Shown here in pieces: positions 50,132-59,910 of a stretch of DNA of 64,000 bases (its first letter is position 1; each line of letters starts with the position of its first letter). Location: NCBI RefSeq assembly GCF_009795885.1, contig NZ_WTEV01000012.1, positions 1-64,000 on the forward strand, read 5' to 3'. Position numbers and translations under genes: made by a program. The notes under the pieces are model-generated. The model made no database searches, was not told where the DNA came from, and worked only from the letters and a program-made list of their open reading frames with translations. The stretch is from Gilliamella sp. Pas-s25. GTDB taxonomy: Bacteria; Pseudomonadota; Gammaproteobacteria; Enterobacterales; Orbaceae.

Positions 50132-52001
50132 AATTTTTCTTTTTTAAATAAACTAATAACATTGAAATAGCAGCTGGTGTAATGCCTGATATACGAGAAG
50201 CTTGTCCTATAGATACAGGCTTATGTTGCTTTAATTTAGCCACAACTTCATTCGATAATCCAGATATTTCGGCATAATCAATATGCTCAGGAATAAGCGT
50301 TTCTTCATTGCGCTTTTGACGTTCAATTTCTTCTATTTGCAGTTTTATATAACCATCATATTTTACTTGAATTTCAACCTGCTCGGCAGCTTGTACGTCA
50401 GATAAGCCAGGTGCAAATAATGAAAGTGATTTCAATGTGTTATAACTCATTTCAGGCCTTTTAAGTAACTCTTCACCATTGGCTTCTTTCGTCAAATTAG
50501 CACTTAAAACAGCATTAACTTCATCGATGGTTTCAATATGAGGATGTACCCATATATCCTGTAATCTTGCTCTTTCTTGTTCAATAGCTTCGAATTTTTC
50601 ATTAAAACGACGCCAACGATAATCGTCGACCATGCCTAGTTTACGACCTATTTCAGTTAAACGAATATCAGCATTGTCTTCGCGTAACATTAAACGATAT
50701 TCAGCGCGCGAGGTAAACATGCGATAAGGTTCGTTAGTGCCAAGTGTACAAAGATCGTCAACTAGTACACCTAAATAAGCCTGATCGCGGCTTGGATACC
50801 ATTGATCTTGATCATATGCAAAGCGGGCTGCATTTAAACCAGCAAGCATTCCTTGTGCAGCCGCTTCTTCATAGCCTGTTGTACCATTGATCTGTCCAGC
50901 TAAAAAGAGCCCTTTGATCACTTTACTTTCAAGTGTTGGTTTAAGATCCCTTGGATCAAAATAATCATATTCGATCGCGTAACCCGGTCTTATAATGTTG
51001 GCTTTTTCTAATCCTTTCATACTACGGACAAATGCAAGTTGCGTATCAAATGGTAAGCTTGTTGAGATCCCATTTGGATAGATCTCATTGCTATCTAATC
51101 CTTCAGGTTCTAAATAGATCTGATGAGAATTGCGATCGGCAAAACGCATGATCTTATCTTCAATTGATGGGCAATATCTTGGTCCTACACCTTCAATAAT
51201 GCCTGTATACATAGGGCTGCGATCTAAATTAGATCTAATAATATCGTGGGTTGTTTCATTCGTGCTGGTGATATAGCAAGGGATCTGCTTAGGGTGTTCA
51301 TTTGTATTACCCAAAAATGAAAATACTGGAACAGGATCATCACCATATTGCGTTCCCAATTTTGAAAAATCAATGGTTCTAGCATCAATTCGTGGTGGAG
51401 TACCAGTTTTTAAGCGCCCCATTCTAAACGAATATTGATGTAGTGATTTTGATAAGCCGATCGAGGCCGGATCGCCAGTGCGACCGCCACTATAATTATC
51501 AAGCCCTATGTGGATCTTACCATCTAAAAAAGTACCTGTTGTAAGTACAACAGCTTTGGCTTTAAAAGAAACACCCATTTGAGTTTTTACACCAATGATC
51601 TGATCGTTTTCAATGATCACATCTTCAACCGATTGTTGAAACAACATTAAATTTTCTTGGTTTTCAAGTGTTGTTCTTATCACTTTACGATACAGAGAGC
51701 GATCCGCTTGTGCACGGGTAGCTCTAACGGCTGGACCTTTGCTACTATTTAAGATCCTAAATTGGATCCCAGCACGATCGATAGCATGGGCCATTAAGCC
51801 ACCCATTGCATCAATTTCTTTAACCAAGTGGCCTTTACCTATACCGCCAATGGCTGGGTTGCAAGACATTTGTCCTAATGTATTGATATTATGGGTTAAA
51901 AGTAGTGTTTTTCGTCCCATTCTTGCTGATGCCATGGCTGCTTCTGTTCCGGCATGGCCGCCGCCGACGATGATGACATCAAAAAGATCTGGATAAAACA
52001 T
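50109..52001 (-). CDS. mnmG: tRNA uridine 5-carboxymethylaminomethyl modification enzyme MnmG
   Basis: FAD-dependent partner of MnmE in making cmnm5/mnm5 on U34 of tRNAs. The Rossmann start is [50 protein letters not shown] and DPASIGLS follow, and the C-terminal helical domain includes [15 protein letters not shown]. The 630 residues match E. coli (629). GAGGC precedes the ATG. The gene lies next to oriC in the same orientation as in E. coli (gidA). Confidence 0.98.
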   Translation of the reverse strand: MFYPDLFDVIIVGGGHAGTEAAMASARMGRKTLLLTHNINTLGQMSCNPAIGGIGKGHLVKEIDAMGGLMAHAIDRAGIQFRILNSSKGPAVRATRAQADRSLYRKVIRTTLENQENLMLFQQSVEDVIIENDQIIGVKTQMGVSFKAKAVVLTTGTFLDGKIHIGLDNYSGGRTGDPASIGLSKSLHQYSFRMGRLKTGTPPRIDARTIDFSKLGTQYGDDPVPVFSFLGNTNEHPKQIPCYITSTNETTHDIIRSNLDRSPMYTGIIEGVGPRYCPSIEDKIMRFADRNSHQIYLEPEGLDSNEIYPNGISTSLPFDTQLAFVRSMKGLEKANIIRPGYAIEYDYFDPRDLKPTLESKVIKGLFLAGQINGTTGYEEAAAQGMLAGLNAARFAYDQDQWYPSRDQAYLGVLVDDLCTLGTNEPYRMFTSRAEYRLMLREDNADIRLTEIGRKLGMVDDYRWRRFNEKFEAIEQERARLQDIWVHPHIETIDEVNAVLSANLTKEANGEELLKRPEMSYNTLKSLSLFAPGLSDVQAAEQVEIQVKYDGYIKLQIEEIERQKRNEETLIPEHIDYAEISGLSNEVVAKLKQHKPVSIGQASRISGITPAAISMLLVYLKKKNYVKKETH

Positions 52002-52297
52002 AAAAAAGCCTCGTATTTATTTTGTGTACAGAAGATCGCTAATTTAGATCTGAAGATTTGGTTTATTTAGGGTAGGGAATTTTACTCATCTTTTCGATTA
52101 CGTCAAATGATCTATTTTGATCGCGATCTAAATAAAATAAGATCTTTTAGATGATCTTTTTATTTTTATTATTATTAATGTGGATCCTTTTTGTTGATAA
52201 CTCGTTTTTATAATTATTTTATAGGATCTTATCGATCATCTAATTCTGTTAATTGATCGGATCTTTTTTTATTTAAACTTGTTTATAACTATTATAT

Positions 52298-52306
52298 TTA
52301 TCCACA
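52298..52306 (+). promoter_or_regulatory. DnaA box (perfect)
   Basis: TTATCCACA, consensus strong DnaA site within oriC. Confidence 0.9.
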
Positions 52307-52371
52307 GAAGATTTATTGGGTAAGGTTATTAATGCGATCATAACAGCTTATGATCCTAATTTATCACAGAG

Positions 52372-52380
52372 TTATCCACA
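52372..52380 (+). promoter_or_regulatory. DnaA box (perfect)
   Basis: TTATCCACA, second perfect site in the same orientation, 74 bases from the first. Confidence 0.9.
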
Positions 52381-52450
52381 AAAAATAAATCTGTTTGCTT
52401 AATTTTTTATCTTTTATTGGTTTTATTTTATACTTGAGTGAAAGATCCGT

Positions 52451-52984
52451 TATTAAATAATTTAATCATGTTTCTATCTTTGTAATGCTGTTTTTTAATT
52501 TACTTGATATTTTTGTTTGGAATGATTTTAATCAATTACTTTATTTTACACCTGATATATCTCTTTTATTAAACCAATATTAATTGGGGTATTATTTTTT
52601 GTTATGTTGGAATATTTTTTGTATTTATGCCTAGCTTTAGGACAAAAGCTGCGTAGTCATTAGATTCAACCAAATAAAAAATATTTTTCAGATGAAAATA
52701 ATTTATTTTTTATAAAAAAAAACGACAGGATGGTAAGCTATTACATAAATATGAGTATCAAATAATGCTTTGAAAATAAGGAAAAGAATCAGCAAGTCAT
52801 TATTACATTAGTCGATAGATTCAGTTTTGCTTTATTATGTGGTGAATTAAGCTATATTTGTACAACTAAAGTACACATTAAATAATTTGAAGAGTAGGAT
52901 ATTTCACTTTTCTATAAAAGTGATTGATTTTTATAAAAGCAAATTTATACTTAACATGATTATGTTTTATTGTGAGGTTCGTTT
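52451..52984. other. AT-rich region between oriC and hda
   Basis: About 530 bases. No gene is accepted here. A small hairpin AGCTTT/AAAGCT lies at 52633-52650. A frame of 69 codons opening at 52887 overlaps the hda N-terminus and looks spurious. Confidence 0.4.
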
Positions 52985-53668
52985 ATTACTCTTTCGCAGC
53001 TACCTTTACCTTTTTCATTACCCAATAATGAAACTTTTGATAGTTTTTATGTCGGTGATAATCGATTATTGTTTGATTCATTGCAAACCTTATTAGGTAA
53101 AGAGGGGTTTAATATCTTTTATATATGGTCGGCTAGCGCTGCGGGTCGAACTCACCTTTTACATGCATCAAGTCAAAATAAGTTAGCCAGTTATATTCCC
53201 TTAAAACAGTACTATCATCTTGTGCCTGAAATTCTGCAGGGGTTGGATCATTATGATTTAGTCTGTTTAGATGATATTGATGCAATAGCTGGTCATAGAG
53301 ATTGGGAAGAAGCTATTTTTGATTTATTTAATCGTTTAACTGAAAAAAACGTGAGTAAATTATTGATAACGGCAAGTAGACCTCCTAAACAAATTTCTTT
53401 TATATTACCTGATTTGGTTTCTAGGTTATCTTGGGGTCAGGTTTATCAATTAAAAGAGCTTAGCGATGATGACAAGCTTAAAGCTTTACAATTAAGGGCA
53501 CAATTAAGTGGGTTTGAATTATCAACAGAAGTTGGGTTATTTTTATTAAAGCGCGTTAACCGTGATATGCGTACACTGTTTTCTTTATTAGAAAAGTTTG
53601 AAGTTGCAACGCTTGCGCAACAGCGTAAATTAACCATTCCTTTTATTAAACATATTTTGGATTTGTAA
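52985..53668 (+). CDS. hda: DnaA inactivator Hda, likely AUU start
   Basis: AAA+ protein that, with the DNA-loaded sliding clamp, stimulates ATP hydrolysis by DnaA and prevents over-initiation. The conserved AAA core has IWSASAAGRTHLLHA, VCLDDIDAIAG, RPPKQI and LVSRLSWGQ. An ATG at 53069 would omit the conserved N-terminus with the clamp-binding motif; upstream in frame is QLPLPFSLPNNETFDSF, matching E. coli QLSLPLYLPDDETFASF. An in-frame TGA at 52973-52975 limits the start, and the only start-like codon is ATT 52985, seven bases after GAGG. E. coli hda is reported to start at CUG, so a rare start is not without precedent. 227 residues. Confidence 0.9.
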   Translation: MTLSQLPLPFSLPNNETFDSFYVGDNRLLFDSLQTLLGKEGFNIFYIWSASAAGRTHLLHASSQNKLASYIPLKQYYHLVPEILQGLDHYDLVCLDDIDAIAGHRDWEEAIFDLFNRLTEKNVSKLLITASRPPKQISFILPDLVSRLSWGQVYQLKELSDDDKLKALQLRAQLSGFELSTEVGLFLLKRVNRDMRTLFSLLEKFEVATLAQQRKLTIPFIKHILDL

Positions 53669-53669
53669 T

Positions 53670-54449
53670 ATGAGCAAGAAACCTGATGCTATTGTTTTTT
53701 TTGATTTAGATGGAACATTATTTAATAGCCAAATTGATGTATTACCCAGCTCTTTGGAAGCTATAAACAAATTAAAACAAAATAATATTACACCAATGAT
53801 GGCAACGGGTCGAACACCTTGTGAAGTGGTTGATTTAATGAAAAAGACTCAAATTGAGTCGATAATTGGCATGAATGGGCAAGTTGTTTTATATAAAGGC
53901 GAAAAGGTCTTTACTAATGATATTGATAAGGGTGTTATCGATCGGTTGTATCAATTTTCTAAACAGCAAACAGGTATTCCACTGTCTTTTTATAATTACG
54001 AAATTATGCGAGTGTCGCAAGATAGCCAACCAACTAAAAAATTTTATCGTTTCCTAAAAGAGCAAGTGCCGCCTGTTGATGATCAGATTTATTTAAAAAC
54101 ACCTATTCAGATGCTTTTATTACTTTGTGAATCAGGAGAGGCACTTTATCGAGATGTTTTTCCTGAGCTAACCTTTATTCGTAATACGCCTTACTGTGTT
54201 GATGTTTTTAATCATGGTGGATCTAAAGGGTATGGTATTACTAAGTTACTACAAAATAAAGGGTTTACTGATGTACCAACCTATGCCTTTGGTGATGGCA
54301 TGAATGATTTTGAAATGTTTCTAACCGTTGATCATCCTATTGCTATGGGTAATGCTGTTGATGAATTAAAAGCACAAGCTGAGTTTGTTACGGATACAAA
54401 TAATAATGATGGTATTGCTAATGCATTGAAAAAATTTGGATTGATTTAG
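53670..54449 (+). CDS. Cof-like HAD-IIB phosphatase
   Basis: HAD-superfamily phosphatase of the Cof/YbiV type, 259 residues. Motif I FFDLDGTLFNS has the nucleophile Asp, motif II is ATGRT, and motif IV is FGDGMNDFEMF. The cap domain between is type C2B. Such enzymes act on sugar phosphates or nucleotide-like phosphates; the substrate cannot be told from sequence. It begins one base after the hda stop, so the two are likely co-transcribed. Confidence 0.88.
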   Translation: MSKKPDAIVFFDLDGTLFNSQIDVLPSSLEAINKLKQNNITPMMATGRTPCEVVDLMKKTQIESIIGMNGQVVLYKGEKVFTNDIDKGVIDRLYQFSKQQTGIPLSFYNYEIMRVSQDSQPTKKFYRFLKEQVPPVDDQIYLKTPIQMLLLLCESGEALYRDVFPELTFIRNTPYCVDVFNHGGSKGYGITKLLQNKGFTDVPTYAFGDGMNDFEMFLTVDHPIAMGNAVDELKAQAEFVTDTNNNDGIANALKKFGLI

Positions 54450-54503
54450 AATTTTCCTATAAATAGGGATTAATATAAAAAATATAGGTTGGGAATAAAA
54501 ATA

Positions 54504-56405
54504 ATGGATAACTATAAGATAATATTTAAAAAAATAGTTTTAATATTAGGTATAACATTAACTACTTATTCTGCTAACGCTGATAATGAAAATATAATTA
54601 AATATATTTCGAAAATAAAAAATGTTAATACAATGAAACCTACTCTTCGAAGGATTGATGACACTATTATGATTGAAATGGCTGAAAGAATCTTTTTTTC
54701 AGAAGAAACACCATGTGGTAAAAAATATCAATCTATTAATGCTAAATCTATAGATCTATCTGATGAAGAATATTATGGCTCTTTTTGGTCCAATTTATCA
54801 ACACACATCAAAAACGAAGAATATTTTCTTATTACTTCTGAACCATGCGATTCCATAAAAGGTGAACCTCTAATTACTAATATTCAAGTTTGTAATTCTG
54901 ATATTTGTGATAAAAAGTATCTACCAGCGAATGATATCATGTGGATAATGGATTACGAAGGTAAGTATTATTTTACAGTTGAACATGATGCTAGTTATTA
55001 TATTGATATTCCTTTAATTTTTGATGAAGATAAAAAGCTTTGGAAAATAAAGGGTTGGTATTTTAAAGATGATGACAACAAATTGCTTGATAAACCTTTA
55101 TTGGCTTTTGATGGCTATACTAGCACTGATGTTACTAAAAATAATGAAATAAAATTTAGTAATTTTTTTACATTTTATTACCTTTCAGGTAATAAAATGA
55201 AAGAAGTACCTTATAACAGTAACGGTGAAATAGATGGACTATTTATTAGTTATCATGATACACCAGATAGTAAGGTTTTTGAAAAAGTTCCTTTTAAGAA
55301 TAATAAAAAAGAAGGAAAAGCGATTGTTTTTTATAAAGATGGTTCTATTGAATCACAACCTATTTACCATCAGGATTTTAATATTGATGGATCATGTAAT
55401 CATTATTTCCCAAATGGACAAATATATCGACAGCATACATATTTAAATGGTAAATATGAGGGAGACTATATTGATTATTATGAAAATGGTCAAATTTTAG
55501 AAAAATCAACTTATCATAATGGAAAAAAAGTTGGTATATCTGAAAAGTTTTATGACACAGGTGAACGTTATTCTATAAGTCATTATGATGATGAAGGACT
55601 TTCACATGGTGAATTTGTTATATTTGATAAAGATGGATCGAAAAAGACTAATTATATTTATGATCATGGAAAAACAATTGAACATAATAATTGGAAAAAT
55701 GGAATAAAAACTGAAGAATCCTTTTATTATAATGAAAATAAACAGCAACATTTAGATGGCGTACATCGAGTTTGGTATGATGATGGGAAACTTAAGCTTC
55801 TTGAGAATTATAATAAAGGTAATAAAGATGGAGTATTTCAACGTTGGTATCCTAATAATAAGCTAGAATATGAAAAAATTTATAAAAATAATCAGTTGAT
55901 AAGTTCAATTGAATGGAATGAAAAAGGTATTAAGGTATCTGAGGCATTTTATGATATGGATGGATTAGAACAAGGTGAATGGAAAGAATGGCATGATGAT
56001 GGTACAAAGAAAAAAATAGCTATATATAAAAATGGTAAATTAGACAATCGTTTTCAGCGTTGGTATAAAAATGGACAACTAAAAGAAGATGAATTTTATA
56101 AACAAGATAAACTTGATGGTGTTCAAAAATATTGGCATGAAAATGGAAAGCTAGCTAGGGAAAAAAATTATATCGATGGAGTGTTATTTGGTACTTATAC
56201 TAGTTGGAACGAAGATGGACTTGTTGAATCTATAATGGATTATGAGCAAGGTAACTTTGTATCTTTAGTATCGTATCGATATAATGATAATAATCAAAAA
56301 ATAATTGAATATAGAAAAAAGTATGTTAATGGTAAAGCTGTGATTGAAAAAATCACCTTTGATGAAAAGGGTAAGGTTATTAATCAAACTACTCAAACAG
56401 AATAA
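54504..56405 (+). CDS. Exported MORN/YwqK-repeat protein
   Basis: A protein of about 633 residues with a signal peptide (IIFKKIVLILGITLTTYSANA) and, from about residue 220 on, some ten to twelve repeats of the type GEYxDYYENGQxxxKxxYxNGKxxG. These match MORN-like repeats of the YwqK family, often annotated as toxin-antitoxin YwqK-type. The N-terminal 200 residues show no known domain and have several cysteines (CGKKYQS, CDSIKGE, CNSDICDK). ATG 54504 is chosen over TTG 54489 since GGGA lies before it. It follows the HAD gene on the same strand. Location is probably periplasmic or outer-membrane. Its low-complexity AT-rich codon use suggests recent expansion. Confidence 0.7.
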   Translation: MDNYKIIFKKIVLILGITLTTYSANADNENIIKYISKIKNVNTMKPTLRRIDDTIMIEMAERIFFSEETPCGKKYQSINAKSIDLSDEEYYGSFWSNLSTHIKNEEYFLITSEPCDSIKGEPLITNIQVCNSDICDKKYLPANDIMWIMDYEGKYYFTVEHDASYYIDIPLIFDEDKKLWKIKGWYFKDDDNKLLDKPLLAFDGYTSTDVTKNNEIKFSNFFTFYYLSGNKMKEVPYNSNGEIDGLFISYHDTPDSKVFEKVPFKNNKKEGKAIVFYKDGSIESQPIYHQDFNIDGSCNHYFPNGQIYRQHTYLNGKYEGDYIDYYENGQILEKSTYHNGKKVGISEKFYDTGERYSISHYDDEGLSHGEFVIFDKDGSKKTNYIYDHGKTIEHNNWKNGIKTEESFYYNENKQQHLDGVHRVWYDDGKLKLLENYNKGNKDGVFQRWYPNNKLEYEKIYKNNQLISSIEWNEKGIKVSEAFYDMDGLEQGEWKEWHDDGTKKKIAIYKNGKLDNRFQRWYKNGQLKEDEFYKQDKLDGVQKYWHENGKLAREKNYIDGVLFGTYTSWNEDGLVESIMDYEQGNFVSLVSYRYNDNNQKIIEYRKKYVNGKAVIEKITFDEKGKVINQTTQTE

Positions 56406-56441
56406 GGCTTATTTTTTATGTGTTTATAAAAATTAAAATTT

Positions 56442-57548
56442 TTATTGATAAATAACCCCTAAACAAACAGCTTGGCTTGCACCAGTTACCTCGGGAATGT
56501 TTGATGGAATATTATTGATTCGACAATAAGCAAGCCAAGCAAAGGCTATTGCCTCCATATCATCGCCATTTATACCTTTTGTATCGGTTGTTAATACTGC
56601 CCATGAGGGTAATAAAGCCGATAATCTTTGCATAATTAGTGGATTTTTAGCACCTCCACCGCAAACTAAAAGCTCACAAGGTAATGCGCTGACTATAGGT
56701 AATTTATTTATTTCATTGGCAATGGATAAAGCGGTAAATTCAACCAGTGTTGCTTGAATATCTTGTGCTTTTAAATATGTTCCTGCTAATTTTTTATAAA
56801 GCCACGATAAGTTAAATAGTTCTCGTCCTGTACTTTTGGGGGCGGGTATTTGAAAATAGTCTTCTTGATATAAAAGGTTTAATAATTTTTGGTTTATTTT
56901 ACCTGTTTTTGCCCATAATCCGCCCTTATCATAGTTTTTATCTAAGTGCTCTTTTATCCAACCATCCAGTAATACATTACCTGGACCAGTATCATAGCCT
57001 AGGGTGGTTTGATTGGGTATTAATACCGAAATGTTACTAATACCGCCGATATTTAGTATCACGCGATTTATTTGTGGATCTTGTAGTACTGCTTTATGAA
57101 AAGCTGGAACAAGTGGTGCGCCTTGTCCGCCATAAGCCATATCTTTACGACGAAAATCAGCAATAGTGGTTATACCTGTTTTTGCGGCAATGATATTGGC
57201 ATCACCAATTTGTAAGGTAAAAGGATTATCACCGTTTGGTGAATGGTAAATTGTTTGTCCGTGACAGCCAATAGCTTTAATTTGTTGTTTATCGATATTA
57301 TTATCTTTTAAAAACTTATTTATGCTATCAGCAAACAGTTTGCCTATTTGATGATCTATCTCACCTAAATTTTGTAATGTGGTTTGTTGGGTTTCACATA
57401 ATTTTAGTAAATGCTGTTTTAAATCGGCGGGCATTGGATAGCAGTTGCTCGCTATTGATGCGACATTTTTTGCGGTAATATTTACTAAAGCAATATCAAC
57501 TCCATCCATGCTAGTACCTGACATCACACCAATATATAAATTTTGCAT
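56442..57548 (-). CDS. anmK: Anhydro-N-acetylmuramic acid kinase AnmK
   Basis: Phosphorylates and cleaves 1,6-anhydroMurNAc in peptidoglycan recycling to MurNAc 6-phosphate. The start has GVMSGTSMDGVDIALVNI, GCHGQTIYHSP, RVILNIGGISNIS and GYDTGPGNVLLD, with LVCGGGAKNPLIM near the C-terminus. The 368 residues match E. coli (369). The start lies 4 bases after the tsaC stop. Confidence 0.96.
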   Translation of the reverse strand: MQNLYIGVMSGTSMDGVDIALVNITAKNVASIASNCYPMPADLKQHLLKLCETQQTTLQNLGEIDHQIGKLFADSINKFLKDNNIDKQQIKAIGCHGQTIYHSPNGDNPFTLQIGDANIIAAKTGITTIADFRRKDMAYGGQGAPLVPAFHKAVLQDPQINRVILNIGGISNISVLIPNQTTLGYDTGPGNVLLDGWIKEHLDKNYDKGGLWAKTGKINQKLLNLLYQEDYFQIPAPKSTGRELFNLSWLYKKLAGTYLKAQDIQATLVEFTALSIANEINKLPIVSALPCELLVCGGGAKNPLIMQRLSALLPSWAVLTTDTKGINGDDMEAIAFAWLAYCRINNIPSNIPEVTGASQAVCLGVIYQ

Positions 57549-57552
57549 AACT

Positions 57553-58116
57553 TTATCCTTGCCGAATGATTTTTCCTGTTTTGATGTCTTTTATTTCCGA
57601 TGGTTGTGATCGATGACCTGTGTCACCGGCTAAAATGGGGAAATATGGACCAAATTGTTTGGCGACTTCGATGGCAGTTTTGCAAGGATTATGAGTAGAA
57701 AGATTAGCGCTAGTTGATACTATTGGTTTGCCATAAAGATCACAAAGCTTGCAAACTAAAGGATGATTAGTGACGCGTACCGCAATAGAATCAAATTTAC
57801 CTGTCAAAAAATAAGGCGTATTTTTATTTTTAGGAAAAACCCAAGTAACAGGTCCAGGCCAGCTAGTAAGTGCTAACTGTTTTTGTTCATTGGTAATGGC
57901 GGATACATCTATGTAAGGAATTAGTTGGCGGTAACAGCTAGCAATTAAAATCAAGCCTTTATCTATTGATCGTTGTTTTAGTTGTAGCAACTTTAATACG
58001 GCTGATTCATAATCCGGATCACAACCTAGACCAAAAACGGCTTCAGTTGGGTAAGCGATCACTTCACCATTTTTTAAATAATTACTTATTTCCGATAGCG
58101 TTAATAAATTAGCCAT
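57553..58116 (-). CDS. tsaC: Threonylcarbamoyl-AMP synthase TsaC
   Basis: Makes threonylcarbamoyl-AMP from threonine, bicarbonate and ATP, the first step of t6A37 in tRNA. The YrdC-fold shows [31 protein letters not shown] and [10 protein letters not shown]. The 187 residues match E. coli TsaC (190). Together with tsaE, 0.5 kb away, it puts two t6A genes in this stretch. Confidence 0.95.
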   Translation of the reverse strand: MANLLTLSEISNYLKNGEVIAYPTEAVFGLGCDPDYESAVLKLLQLKQRSIDKGLILIASCYRQLIPYIDVSAITNEQKQLALTSWPGPVTWVFPKNKNTPYFLTGKFDSIAVRVTNHPLVCKLCDLYGKPIVSTSANLSTHNPCKTAIEVAKQFGPYFPILAGDTGHRSQPSEIKDIKTGKIIRQG

Positions 58117-58234
58117 TAAATTTGAATATCAACTGAGTACAATTGGTATTTATATTAAACCTAGGTTTTAGGTTTTGCAAATTAGCATGATTTAGCTTTT
58201 AAATGGTGGCAATAGTGAGTGTCATAGTCTATAG
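58117..58234. other. Intergenic region
   Basis: 118 bases between tsaC and tusB; no gene or clear signal, except a short element resembling the dispersed repeat (TAAACCTAGGTTTTAGG near 58156). Confidence 0.3.
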
Positions 58235-58516
58235 TCATTCCCAGTTTATTTGTGGAAAATGGTTAGCTGTAAGTTCAACGGCCTGTTGCATATTAATAAT
58301 TTTAAGCCTTGAATCGATAATATTACCTAGTCCGCGAGCTTCAATATCACTGTTGATGATATAGCAATGTTCGGTTTTATGGATAATATCATTTAATAAT
58401 GGATTATTTTGTATCGCCAGAACAACACCATTTTGCCAGAACAATACGGCATCTTGATCTGATATTAATTGTGGGTTTATGATTGAATGATTTGCTGTCG
58501 AGATTGTATGTAGCAT
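58235..58516 (-). CDS. tusB: Sulfur relay protein TusB (DsrH-like)
   Basis: Part of the TusBCD complex that passes sulfur from TusA to TusE in 2-thiolation of tRNA U34. The 93-residue protein begins MLHTISTANHSI and has LFWQNGVVLAIQ and ARGLGNIIDSRLKIINMQQAVELT, matching E. coli TusB (MLHTLHRSP..., ARGL). ATG 58516 is used because it aligns with that start; an in-frame GTG at 58525 is possible. Unlike E. coli it is not next to tusC and tusD. Copy C of the 35-bp repeat lies directly upstream. Confidence 0.85.
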   Translation of the reverse strand: MLHTISTANHSIINPQLISDQDAVLFWQNGVVLAIQNNPLLNDIIHKTEHCYIINSDIEARGLGNIIDSRLKIINMQQAVELTANHFPQINWE

Positions 58517-58526
58517 TTTTTTCACT

Positions 58527-58561
58527 TTTTATACTAAAACGTAGGGTTTCCTGAAACTTTT
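58527..58561 (-). repeat. Dispersed 35-bp repeat, copy C
   Basis: Minus-strand copy upstream of tusB; 31 of 35 positions match copy B. It contains the small palindrome GTTTCAGGAAAC. Confidence 0.75.
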
Positions 58562-58647
58562 TTACAAAATTAAGGTTATCTTGTTTGGTACATCTTTAAT
58601 GGTTATTAGTATATAATAAGAACTATTTATTGAACAAAGAATTCATC

Positions 58648-59121
58648 ATGAATCCGATTATTTTAACCGACGAGCAACAAACAATTTTGTTTGGTAGTAA
58701 AATTGCCAAACTGTGTTTAAACTATTTTTCCAAGCATGATGATACTATTGTTATCCATTTAATTGGCGATCTTGGTGCTGGTAAAACGACTTTTAGTCGT
58801 GGTTTTTTACAACAATTAGGCCATAAAGGTAATGTAAAAAGTCCAACTTATACATTAGTAGAACCCTATCATTTTGAAAACTTTTCTGTTTATCATTTTG
58901 ATTTGTATCGACTTTGCGATCCTGAAGAGCTGGAGTTTATGGGGATTCGTGAATATTTTGCTTTGCGATCAATTTGTTTAATTGAGTGGCCAGAGCAAGC
59001 AAAAGGTATTTTACCTGGTGCTGATATTGAAATTCATTTGGCTTATTTAGCGCTTGAGCGCACCGCTTTTGTGCAAGCAACAAGCGAAAAAGGTCAAACA
59101 ATCATTAATTTATCACAATAG
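58648..59121 (+). CDS. tsaE: t6A complex ATPase TsaE
   Basis: ATPase of the TsaB-TsaD-TsaE complex that transfers the threonylcarbamoyl group to A37. Walker [43 protein letters not shown] and LIEWPEQ are typical. ATG 58648 ([11 protein letters not shown]) is preferred over TTG 58630. About 157 residues. First gene of tsaE-amiB-mutL-miaA-hfq-hflX, the same order as E. coli. Confidence 0.96.
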   Translation: MNPIILTDEQQTILFGSKIAKLCLNYFSKHDDTIVIHLIGDLGAGKTTFSRGFLQQLGHKGNVKSPTYTLVEPYHFENFSVYHFDLYRLCDPEELEFMGIREYFALRSICLIEWPEQAKGILPGADIEIHLAYLALERTAFVQATSEKGQTIINLSQ

Positions 59122-59142
59122 AAGTAAACAATAAAAAGACGA

Positions 59143-59910
59143 ATGAAAAAATTAATCACTATTTTTATGTTATTGCTGCTTTGTAGCTCTGTTTATGCTG
59201 CCAATGTTGTGGTTGTCGTCGATGCGGGTCATGGAGGTAAAGATTCCGGAGCAATAGGAAAAAATAACATATATGAAAAAACAGTCACGCTTTCAATCGC
59301 CAAAAAGCTTACTACTTTGCTAAATAAAGATCACAGTTTTAAGGGAGTATTAACCCGTAGTCGTGATAATTTTATCTCTGTTTCGCAGCGTTCGGAAATC
59401 GCCCGTAAAAATAGAGCTAATTTATTAGTTTCAGTACATGCTGATGCTGCGCCAAATAGGGAGGCTACAGGTGCATCGATCTGGGTCTTGTCAACTAAAC
59501 GAGCTGATACAGAATTGGGCAGATGGCTTGAACAGGGCGAAAAACAATCAGAATTATTAGGCGGGGCTGGTGATGCGTTAAGCGACGATCATAATCCTCA
59601 CTTAAGCCAAGCGGTATTAGATCTACAGTTTTCTTATTCTCAACAAGTGGGTTATGAGTTAGCAACACAAGTATTAAAAGAAATGAAAAAGACAGTAAAA
59701 CTACATAAATCTGCCCCAGAATATGCAAGTTTAGGCGTATTACGTTCGCCAGATATCCCGTCAATTTTAGTTGAAGTTGGCTTCATTTCTAATGAAGGTG
59801 AAGAACGCTTGCTAAGTAGCAATGTTCATCAAGATAAGATAGCGAAAGCTATCTATCAAGGTATAAAAAATTACGTTAAACAAAATCCAAAATTTGGGGA
59901 ACAACATTAA
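59143..59910 (+). CDS. amiB: N-acetylmuramoyl-L-alanine amidase AmiB, short form
   Basis: Periplasmic zinc amidase for cell separation, at the position of amiB in E. coli. A signal peptide covers residues 1-20 (cleavage after VYA). The Amidase_3 domain begins immediately: [31 protein letters not shown] and [10 protein letters not shown] carry the zinc ligands and catalytic Glu. The segment [20 protein letters not shown] probably is the regulatory helix. With 255 residues it lacks both the N-terminal AMIN domain and C-terminal LysM repeats of E. coli AmiB (445). Its stop overlaps the mutL ATG by one base. Confidence 0.93.
   Translation: MKKLITIFMLLLLCSSVYAANVVVVVDAGHGGKDSGAIGKNNIYEKTVTLSIAKKLTTLLNKDHSFKGVLTRSRDNFISVSQRSEIARKNRANLLVSVHADAAPNREATGASIWVLSTKRADTELGRWLEQGEKQSELLGGAGDALSDDHNPHLSQAVLDLQFSYSQQVGYELATQVLKEMKKTVKLHKSAPEYASLGVLRSPDIPSILVEVGFISNEGEERLLSSNVHQDKIAKAIYQGIKNYVKQNPKFGEQH

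Larger units (their letters stand above)
52100..52450. other. oriC: Chromosomal replication origin oriC
   Basis: Between mnmG and hda. About 15 GATC sites occur from 52034 to 52447, far above chance, as in Dam/SeqA-controlled origins. GATCT followed by T-rich DNA (52141-52175 and 52260-52274) looks like the AT-rich 13-mers of the duplex unwinding element on the mnmG side. Two perfect DnaA boxes TTATCCACA lie at 52298-52306 and 52372-52380. Weaker boxes are TTATCAACA on the minus strand (52192-52200) and a TTATAAACA on the minus strand (52280-52288). The order mnmG, unwinding region, DnaA boxes is as in E. coli. Limits are approximate. Confidence 0.9.

Noticed and set aside
52887-53096. 69-codon frame from TTG between oriC and hda
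   Set aside because: Overlaps the conserved hda N-terminus in another frame and has a low-complexity hydrophobic make-up.
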